Below are positions 1-5,438 of a DNA stretch of 25,531 bases, one piece after another (the stretch's first letter is position 1; each line of letters starts with the position of its first letter). Both the position numbers and the translations under genes were made by a program. The notes under the pieces were generated by a model. That model saw only the letters and a program-made list of their open reading frames with translations, was not told where the DNA came from and did no database searches. Origin of the DNA: an uncultured Gemella sp. (lineage in GTDB: Bacteria; Bacillota; Bacilli; Staphylococcales; Gemellaceae); contig USNF01000013.1 in the NCBI GenBank assembly GCA_900555985.1, forward strand, positions 1 through 25,531, given 5' to 3'.

Positions 1-16
1 TAATTACTGCGTACAT
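1..16 (-). CDS. rplU: Ribosomal protein L21, 5' end only
   Basis: Only the first five codons lie in the window (MYAVI), reading off the left edge. The start ATG (16-14) is preceded by a perfect AAGGAGGTG ribosome-binding site at about 21-30. MYAVI is the conserved opening of bacterial L21, a 50S subunit protein that binds 23S rRNA. The call is supported by the strong promoter and structured leader just upstream, the arrangement known for L21 operons in low-GC Gram-positives. So little coding sequence is visible that the call rests on these five residues plus the leader. Confidence 0.75.
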
Positions 17-125
17 ATCTGCACCTCCTTAAATATTTTTTACTAAGACTCGCCACATAAGGTGGATTTCTCACTTTTATACCTTATACGTGCGGTTGTA
101 GTAGCTATTTTAGGAGCTACTCAAC
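17..125 (-). ncRNA. Structured 5' leader of rplU (probable L21 leader)
   Basis: The roughly 110-nt untranslated leader folds into two stem-loops on the minus strand. The first is AGTAGCT pairing with AGCTACT around an 8-nt loop. The second is long: ATAAGGT pairs with ACCTTAT, and its lower part extends through CGC/GCG pairs with one bulge. L21 leader RNAs are a known cis-regulatory family in Firmicutes. Position and two-hairpin form fit, but I could not run a covariance model. Confidence 0.6.
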
Positions 126-131
126 ATTTCA

Positions 132-160
132 ATTCTAACACATCTAACATCTCTCGTCAA
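132..160 (-). promoter_or_regulatory. Sigma-A promoter for rplU
   Basis: On the minus strand, TTGACG (-35, 155-160) and TAGAAT (-10, 132-137) are separated by exactly 17 bp. Transcription would start near 125, giving the structured leader before rplU. The promoter lies just beyond the truA stop codon, so the rplU unit is transcribed independently of truA. Confidence 0.85.
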
Positions 161-232
161 CTAGAAATATGTATTTTTTTTCTATTTAGCAGATTAATTG
201 ATATTTATTTTAATTATACTTCAGTCATTATT

Positions 233-1021
233 CTAATATATCACTAAGGAGCTTTTTATAAACTCATTAATATCATCGTTATCATAAAGAACTTCTTTTA
301 AGTATAGACCTGATGCATCTGCTTTAGGCCCTGCAAAACTTCTTTCTTTTCTATCAATTATTTCTTTCAAGTATGTTGGTTCATATTTACCAGCTGCAAC
401 ATCTTGAATAGTACCTATAATAATCCTTACCATATTATATAAGAATCCATTCCCTGTAATTTCAAAATTAATTATATTCTTATTCTGATTATCACGTTCC
501 ATTGTAAAATTATAAATCGTTCTAACTTTATCTTCTACACTAGTATTTTTTGAGCAAAAAGAAGAAAAATCATGTTCTCCTATAAAATATTGCAATGAAT
601 CTTTAGCTTTTTCATAATCAAATTTAAATTTATGTTGTCCTACATAATTAATCAAAAATGGATCTATTTCTCTACCTAAGTATAATTTATAAATATATTT
701 TTTTTTTATACTATTATACCTAACATGAAATTCGTCATTAACTATTTTAGCTGATACGATTCTGATATCCTTCGGTATCATAGCATTTATAGCTTTAATC
801 CATCCATCTGTAGGAATATTCAAATTAGTATCAAAGTGTAAAACTTGCCCATATGCGTGGACTCCACTATCAGTTCTTCCACTCATATAAATTCTAACAT
901 CTTTTTTATGAATTTTTTTCAAACTTTTTTCTATCTCTTCTTGGATAGTATTATTATTTGGTTGTATTTGGAACCCATGATATTTACTTCCATCATACCT
1001 ACATATTAAAACTATTCTCAC
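233..1021 (-). CDS. truA: tRNA pseudouridine(38-40) synthase TruA
   Basis: A 262-residue protein of normal length for TruA, which isomerises uridines 38, 39 and 40 in the anticodon stem-loop of many tRNAs. The catalytic motif SGRTDSGVHA is intact, with nucleophilic Asp51. The N-terminal strand RYDGSKYHGFQIQP is also typical. The start is GTG, preceded by AGGAG with about 6 nt spacing, and the resulting N-terminus MRIVLICRYDG matches the family. It lies 21 bp downstream of the pentapeptide-repeat gene and is probably the last gene of an operon that starts at the hydrolase gene near 2862. No clear intrinsic terminator is visible between truA and the rplU promoter. Confidence 0.96.
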   Translation of the reverse strand: MRIVLICRYDGSKYHGFQIQPNNNTIQEEIEKSLKKIHKKDVRIYMSGRTDSGVHAYGQVLHFDTNLNIPTDGWIKAINAMIPKDIRIVSAKIVNDEFHVRYNSIKKKYIYKLYLGREIDPFLINYVGQHKFKFDYEKAKDSLQYFIGEHDFSSFCSKNTSVEDKVRTIYNFTMERDNQNKNIINFEITGNGFLYNMVRIIIGTIQDVAAGKYEPTYLKEIIDRKERSFAGPKADASGLYLKEVLYDNDDINEFIKSSLVIY

Positions 1022-1042
1022 CTTTTTCTCCTAAAATCATTA

Positions 1043-1732
1043 TTAATATTTCTTAGCTTCTTCTCTGGTCATCCAAAAATGAATTCCACCAGTCGAATCA
1101 TACCAACGATCCTCATTAAAATTTTCAGCATAAACCCACTCTCCAAGTTTATAACAAAAATCTTCAACAACCGTTGACCATGCTTCATCATAGTATTTCT
1201 TATTTTCATAATCACTAATTTCAAGCACTTTTGCTTTATCACATCTACAACAGTTTCTAGTTGCTGAAACTCTCTTCGCATCTCCAGGAATTAAAAGTTT
1301 TATTATCCTATTATTTAACCCTTTTTTATATGCTATAAATGCCCCTTCTTCAGGGCAGTACAACCTAAAGTACTTTGTTTTTTCATCATAAGTTATATTT
1401 TTTAAATTTGCTTCTTCTAATACCGCAGCATAGAGATTTGCTTCTTTAATATTAGCATTTTTCATATTAACCCTTCTCAATGAACTATGTTGTAAATTTG
1501 AACATATAAAATTAACATTCTCTAAATTGCAATCATCTAGCAGACTATTCTCAAGATTAGAAAATGAAAAATCTACTCCTTTTAAATTCACATTAATGAA
1601 ATTTGAATAAGAAAAATCTCTATTACTTAAATCAAAATTTTCTAAATTCATATTCTCAAGTATAATATTTGAAAAATCTTTTTCCCCATCAAATAACTTT
1701 GCTTTAAGTTCTTCTAAACTTATTTTTTTCAT
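1043..1732 (-). CDS. Pentapeptide-repeat protein with DUF5758-like C-terminal domain
   Basis: A 229-residue protein of unknown function. Residues about 20-110 are pentapeptide repeats (LxNxxF/L units such as ENMNL, ENFDL, KEANL, EEANL), predicted to form a right-handed quadrilateral beta-helix. From about residue 120 a globular domain begins with YFRLYCPEEGAFIAYKKG and ends with STGGIHFWMTREEA. I associate that pattern with the DUF5758 domain found after pentapeptide repeats in many bacterial, phage and large-virus proteins. A CCRC cluster lies near 161-164. An upstream in-frame GTG at 1741 falls inside the AGGAGAG ribosome-binding site, so I place the start at the ATG at 1732, with about 10 nt spacing. 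The gene sits between the MBL hydrolase and truA in one likely operon. Nothing indicates which process it serves. Confidence 0.85.
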   Translation of the reverse strand: MKKISLEELKAKLFDGEKDFSNIILENMNLENFDLSNRDFSYSNFINVNLKGVDFSFSNLENSLLDDCNLENVNFICSNLQHSSLRRVNMKNANIKEANLYAAVLEEANLKNITYDEKTKYFRLYCPEEGAFIAYKKGLNNRIIKLLIPGDAKRVSATRNCCRCDKAKVLEISDYENKKYYDEAWSTVVEDFCYKLGEWVYAENFNEDRWYDSTGGIHFWMTREEAKKY

Positions 1733-1758
1733 AAACAACACTCTCCTAATATTTATAC

Positions 1759-2862
1759 TTATTCAAACCAACGTTTAGTTTTTATTTGATTTAAATTATC
1801 TAAATCAATAACTTCTCCTATCATCGGTGTTAAAACTGGTATTCTATACTTTTCATCATTTATTTTTATAAGTTCTCTCAATGGTTCATACCATGCATGA
1901 GGTGCTAAAGTAAACTTTGAATTATGAACCGGTATTAAGTACTTAGCCCCCAATTCCTGAGAAACCTTTAAGGTTTCTTCAGGGAACAAATGACTGTACT
2001 TCCAATTTTTATTATATTGTCCATTTTCTAAAACAGCAAAATCAACATCCCCATATTTTTCTCTAATTTCCTTAAAGTGTTTTCCATATGAACTATCTCC
2101 TCCAAGAAAAATCTTCTTACCATTGATATATAAAATATACGAAGACCATAGCGTTTTGTTTAGAGGAAACAGTCTTCCCGAAGCATGTCTAGATGGTACA
2201 GATATTATTTTTACTTTTTCCTCTAAACTACATTCTTCATTCCAAGATAGTTCTATTATTTTATCAGGAGAGTATCCCCAATATTCAAAATGTTCTCCTA
2301 CTCCAAGTGGAACAATAACTTTTCCAACCATTTCTTTCAATTTTTTCACAGTATCATAATCTAAATGATCATAATGATCATGAGAAATAATTAAATAATC
2401 TATTTTTTCAGGTAGCATTTCTACACCATAATAATTCGAACCTTTAAAAGCCTTACCTGAGCCTGGAATTGGAGAAACAGATCCACTAAACACAGGATCT
2501 ATTAAAAACTTTATTCCAGACATTTGAATAAGATATGATGAATGCCCAAACCAAACATAATAATTATCATTAGTTTCTGATAATTTCTTTAAATTTGTCT
2601 TTATATAAGGGATATCTGACTTAGGTACATTATCCTTATCTACAGAAAAAAGAGCACCAAAAACATCAAAAATATTTGTATCTTCAGGTATTGTTGGAGT
2701 ATTTTCTATATTGTTAAATTGACCATTATAATAATTCTTTGATTCTAAAATCTTTTTTTTACGTTCTTTCCTTGGTAATCTTCCAAAAATTGGATTTTGT
2801 ACATATAACATACCTAAAGCTATTGTACTACCTAGTATCGTTAGCAAAGACTTTTTTTTCAT
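1759..2862 (-). CDS. Membrane-anchored MBL-fold metallo-hydrolase (NAPE-PLD/UlaG-like)
   Basis: A 367-residue metallo-beta-lactamase-fold hydrolase. An uncleaved-looking N-terminal hydrophobic segment (about residues 5-20) follows a KKK start, so the enzyme is probably anchored in the membrane. Orientation depends on whether the segment acts as a signal anchor. The metal site is complete: FGHSSYLI near 105, HDHYDH at 161-166, a GGDSS aspartate near 256 and PVHNSKF with His313. The layout resembles the family of N-acyl phosphatidylethanolamine phospholipase D and related zinc phosphodiesterases, suggesting a phospholipid-like or phosphodiester substrate, but the substrate is unknown. An in-frame ATG at 2880 precedes this start. 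Its next codons, AGGAGG, are the ribosome-binding site for the ATG at 2862 (9 nt spacing), so the shorter form is preferred. It is the first gene of a likely operon with the pentapeptide protein and truA. Confidence 0.88.
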   Translation of the reverse strand: MKKKSLLTILGSTIALGMLYVQNPIFGRLPRKERKKKILESKNYYNGQFNNIENTPTIPEDTNIFDVFGALFSVDKDNVPKSDIPYIKTNLKKLSETNDNYYVWFGHSSYLIQMSGIKFLIDPVFSGSVSPIPGSGKAFKGSNYYGVEMLPEKIDYLIISHDHYDHLDYDTVKKLKEMVGKVIVPLGVGEHFEYWGYSPDKIIELSWNEECSLEEKVKIISVPSRHASGRLFPLNKTLWSSYILYINGKKIFLGGDSSYGKHFKEIREKYGDVDFAVLENGQYNKNWKYSHLFPEETLKVSQELGAKYLIPVHNSKFTLAPHAWYEPLRELIKINDEKYRIPVLTPMIGEVIDLDNLNQIKTKRWFE

Positions 2863-2896
2863 CTTGCTATTCCTCCTCATAAAATTCTACTTATAA

Positions 2897-2905
2897 ATTA
2901 TATCA
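2897..2905 (-). promoter_or_regulatory. Extended -10 promoter for the MBL hydrolase operon
   Basis: The minus strand reads TGATATAAT, a perfect extended -10, about 35 nt upstream of the start codon. No convincing -35 box lies 17 bp further upstream, where the terminator hairpin at 2923-2953 sits. Confidence 0.65.
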
Positions 2906-2911
2906 TAGTTT

Positions 2912-2953
2912 TAATAAAAAGAGTGTAAATCACTAAAATTTAATGATTTACAC
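2912..2953 (-). terminator. Intrinsic terminator upstream of the MBL hydrolase gene
   Basis: A perfect 10-bp stem, GTGTAAATCA pairing with TGATTTACAC (2923-2932 with 2944-2953), is followed on the minus strand by CTCTTTTTATT. It would stop transcripts arriving from the upstream gene-free region or from the glycosyltransferase unit. Confidence 0.75.
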
Positions 2954-3101
2954 CTTCTACATATAGATTTATTAGAATAATTAAAAACTTCTCTTCCCTT
3001 TTTATACTTGTATAAATAATTCCTGCTTCAACACCTTTATACAAAGTACTTATATATAGAAAAAATTAGAGTATCTCATGTTTTTAAAATACTGTTTTGG
3101 T

Positions 3102-3145
3102 ATATAAAATAAGAGGCCACTACTAATTACTGTATTAGTTGACCT
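3102..3145 (-). terminator. Probable intrinsic terminator of the PAP2-glycosyltransferase unit
   Basis: On the minus strand AGGTCA-ACTAAT pairs with ATTAGT-(AG bulge)-TGGCCT around a 6-nt loop and is followed by the T-rich CTTATTTTATA. The tail is weak and the hairpin lies about 195 bp past the glycosyltransferase stop codon, so this is tentative. Confidence 0.45.
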
Positions 3146-3212
3146 ATTATATAATTAAATACTATTAAAACTACAGTTAATAAAAATAAATTTAACTCAA
3201 TATTCTATTAAA

Positions 3213-3252
3213 TATCTACAAGATCACCCTTTACCTAGTGATTTTGTAGATA
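3213..3252. repeat. Long hairpin without a T-tract
   Basis: TATCTACAAGATCAC (3213-3227) and GTGATTTTGTAGATA (3238-3252) form a 15-bp stem with one mismatch around a 10-nt loop. The mismatch is a G-U wobble only in a plus-strand transcript. Neither flank has a T-run, so it does not look like a standard terminator. It could be a decayed mobile-element end, an operator or an RNA processing element. Confidence 0.6.
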
Positions 3253-3316
3253 CCAAATTATTCTATAGTAATGTTACCAATTTTCACTCTATTTTACAAG
3301 TAATATACTAATTAAA

Positions 3317-3331
3317 TGATAATCATTCACA
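3317..3331. promoter_or_regulatory. Fur-family-like operator sequence
   Basis: TGATAATCATTCACA matches 12 of 14 defined positions of the Bacillus-type 7-1-7 Fur box (TGATAATNATTATCA). The core AATGAT-A-ATCATT is a perfect inverted repeat. It lies just beyond the glycosyltransferase stop codon and not next to a recognisable promoter, so function is uncertain. Confidence 0.35.
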
Positions 3332-3340
3332 CAATACATA

Positions 3341-4441
3341 TTACTTAGCTTCTCTATTATTTAATATATTTAGTATAGCCTTACATACATTTTTTGTACT
3401 ATGTGGTATATAACATGTATTCATTTTATTTTTAACTAGTTTTAAATTATTCTCATTTAAAAAGTATGTTAAATGCTCAATTATTTCACTTTCAGAATTT
3501 GCTATTTTTGCCAGTCCATTTCTTTCAAAATAACTAGCATTTTCTCCTTCTTGTCCTGGTACTGGATTTAGAAGTATTAGTGGAACCTTACTAGCTAACG
3601 CCTCTGAAATTGTTACTCCTCCAGCTTTTGTAATTAGAACATCAGATGTTTGCATCCACTCTCTCATATCATTCATATAACCAATTATCATAATATCTTT
3701 ATTCCCTTTAAAAATTTTCTCTAACTTCATTTTTAATTGATTATTTTTTCCACAAATAATAACAACCTGTAGTTTCTCAAGATTAATAATTTTATTAATA
3801 ATATTTTCAAAATTATTAGTTACACCAAATGCACCTGCTGATATCATAATTGTTTTTTTATCTAAAGATAAATTATTTTTGTCATACCATTGCTTCTTAT
3901 CAACTTTTTCATCAAAACTGCTATTTATTGGTATTCCAAAAATTTTTACTTTATCTGAATCAACACCAGCTTCTATAAATGCTCTTTTGGAATCTTCATT
4001 TGAAACAAAATATCTATAGGCATTTTTAGTTAACCAACTTTTATGATAATAATAATCTGTAACTACATTTACAATAGGTATGTCTGTACTTTCTAATAAA
4101 GACAATGCTGGTGTAGGAAAAACAGAAACAATTATATCTGGTGATTCTTCTTCTACAAGTTTTTTTAAATAATTATAACTAAAGTACCTATAAAACGACA
4201 TATTTTTTTGCCTCTTTCCAGCATAATATAAATAGCCATAAATATCTCTAAAATATGAAAAACTATAAAGATACATTTCTTTTAGTATAGGTGTTAAATT
4301 AGGATGTGCTTCCAAAAATAAATCAGATTCAACAACCAACACATCACTACTATAATTTTCCCTAAACTCATCCTTTATACTATTGGAAACCTGGATGTGT
4401 CCGTTCCCGAAAGATCCAGTTATTAATAAAACCTTTTTCAT
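3341..4441 (-). CDS. GT28/MGDG-synthase-like diacylglycerol glycosyltransferase
   Basis: A 366-residue GT-B-fold glycosyltransferase. The N-terminal motif GSFGNGHIQVSNSI (residues 9-22) is the hallmark of the MGDG synthase/UgtP family. The C-terminal donor-binding region TKAGGVTISEALASKVPLIL followed by PVPGQEGENASYF (about 271-306) is the family's nucleotide-sugar site. Members transfer glucose or galactose from UDP-sugar to diacylglycerol, giving glycolipids and the lipoteichoic acid anchor. The length is close to that of Bacillus UgtP. The start ATG shares one base with the stop of the preceding PAP2 gene (TAATG), with a GAGGGGG ribosome-binding site inside that gene, so the two are translationally coupled. 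Sugar and processivity cannot be read from sequence, so no gene symbol is given. Confidence 0.85.
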   Translation of the reverse strand: MKKVLLITGSFGNGHIQVSNSIKDEFRENYSSDVLVVESDLFLEAHPNLTPILKEMYLYSFSYFRDIYGYLYYAGKRQKNMSFYRYFSYNYLKKLVEEESPDIIVSVFPTPALSLLESTDIPIVNVVTDYYYHKSWLTKNAYRYFVSNEDSKRAFIEAGVDSDKVKIFGIPINSSFDEKVDKKQWYDKNNLSLDKKTIMISAGAFGVTNNFENIINKIINLEKLQVVIICGKNNQLKMKLEKIFKGNKDIMIIGYMNDMREWMQTSDVLITKAGGVTISEALASKVPLILLNPVPGQEGENASYFERNGLAKIANSESEIIEHLTYFLNENNLKLVKNKMNTCYIPHSTKNVCKAILNILNNREAK

Positions 4442-5061
4442 TATTTAACCCCCTCAATCAATTTATTATAATATAAGATATATACTATACTTACTATACT
4501 AATACCTAAGCAAATTCCTGCCATAACATCTGTTGGATAGTGCACTCCTAAATAAATTCTCGAAGTTCCTATTATAATTATCCCTAATGCTGCAATACCA
4601 AAAACAAAATATTTATTCAATTTATTCATATTACTTAAATCTATAATTGCAAGCGTTAAATACATAGTTGTTGCAGCTGTAGTATGTCCACTAGGAAAGC
4701 TATATTCACTTATTTCTATTAATCTATAAAAATTAGGACGTTCTCTTCTAAAAATATTTTTTAGTAATGGCATAGCAATACCACAGATAGACATTGTGAT
4801 AGCTAAAAATAATGCTTCTCTATTATATTTCTTAGTGTATAAAAAAATCACTAATAAAACAGTTATTACAATACTTTGGTATGTATCAGCGATATTAGTT
4901 ATCATTTGATAAAATACTGTTAAATATTTATTTTCCAAACTTTGTATTAAACCTATTATTTTTAAATCAAAAGTCTTTAATAAATTACTATAACTTTGTG
5001 ATAGAAATAAAAAAGTTAATATTACAACTGTAATTAGTATCTTAAAATTATTCTTATTCAT
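4441..5061 (-). CDS. PAP2-family membrane lipid phosphatase
   Basis: A 206-residue polytopic membrane protein with about six hydrophobic segments. The three acid-phosphatase signature motifs are complete. They are KNIFRRERP (Lys101 to Pro109), PSGH (123-126, His126) and SRIYLGVHYPTD (Arg168, His174, Asp178). PAP2 membrane enzymes dephosphorylate undecaprenyl diphosphate, phosphatidate, phosphatidylglycerophosphate or similar lipids outside the cytoplasmic leaflet. One-base overlap with the diacylglycerol glycosyltransferase suggests a joint role, possibly supplying diacylglycerol from phosphatidate; that link is inference, and an UppP-type role (BcrC) is equally possible. Start: AAGGA with 8 nt spacing. 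Confidence 0.88.
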   Translation of the reverse strand: MNKNNFKILITVVILTFLFLSQSYSNLLKTFDLKIIGLIQSLENKYLTVFYQMITNIADTYQSIVITVLLVIFLYTKKYNREALFLAITMSICGIAMPLLKNIFRRERPNFYRLIEISEYSFPSGHTTAATTMYLTLAIIDLSNMNKLNKYFVFGIAALGIIIIGTSRIYLGVHYPTDVMAGICLGISIVSIVYILYYNKLIEGVK

Positions 5062-5094
5062 TCTTAAATTCCTTATAAAGTATTTATTATTAAT

Positions 5095-5123
5095 ATTTTA
5101 TAGCAAAATATAATATAATTCAA
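5095..5123 (-). promoter_or_regulatory. Promoter for the PAP2-glycosyltransferase operon
   Basis: The minus strand carries TTGAAT (5118-5123) and TAAAAT (5095-5100) with a 17-bp spacer, about 35 bp upstream of the start codon. Confidence 0.6.
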
Positions 5124-5332
5124 ATTTCTTAAATTGCTATTACATTTCACTGAATTAGATTAATTTTTTTATAGATATTTTTAAAGCAATTTTGTAAAAA
5201 TAACAAATAACTAGTATTCAATTTACTGATTAATTTCCCTATATTATATGTTTTCAAAAAAATGATATACGTTACCCTACTAATAAATTAAGCTTTATTT
5301 TATAGATAATCATAAAAAATGAAACTGATTTC
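5124..5332. other. Divergent intergenic region, nothing recognised
   Basis: Very AT-rich sequence between the divergent promoters of the PAP2 operon and the adhesin gene. I see no ORF, strong hairpin or clear operator. Its length would leave room for regulator binding upstream of the adhesin promoter. Confidence 0.4.
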
Positions 5333-5362
5333 TTGCGTTTCCATAAAATATCGTGATATAAT
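5333..5362 (+). promoter_or_regulatory. Promoter for the LPXTG adhesin gene
   Basis: TTGCGT (5333-5338) and TATAAT (5357-5362) are 18 bp apart, and the -10 is extended (TGATATAAT). This gives a 5' leader of about 70 nt. Confidence 0.7.
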
Positions 5363-5438
5363 AAGTTGCTCATGTGTATTATTATAAAAATCAAATATTA
5401 TTAACACTGATGCAAAAAAATGTTTTATGGAGGATATT

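Larger units (their letters stand above)
2954..3340. other. Gene-free interval with hairpins and a Fur-like box
   Basis: No open reading frame of note on either strand. The interval holds a probable weak terminator (3102-3145), a 15-bp-arm hairpin without a T-tract (3213-3252) and a Fur-like inverted repeat (3317-3331). The rest is AT-rich sequence in which I see nothing. Confidence 0.6.

Noticed and set aside
62..247. 61-codon plus-strand ORF at the left edge
   Set aside because: It lies antisense to the rplU leader and promoter, has no ribosome-binding site or recognisable motif, and runs into the end of truA.
1069..1281. 70-codon minus-strand ORF inside the pentapeptide gene
   Set aside because: A shifted frame of the real gene, without its own ribosome-binding site or family resemblance.
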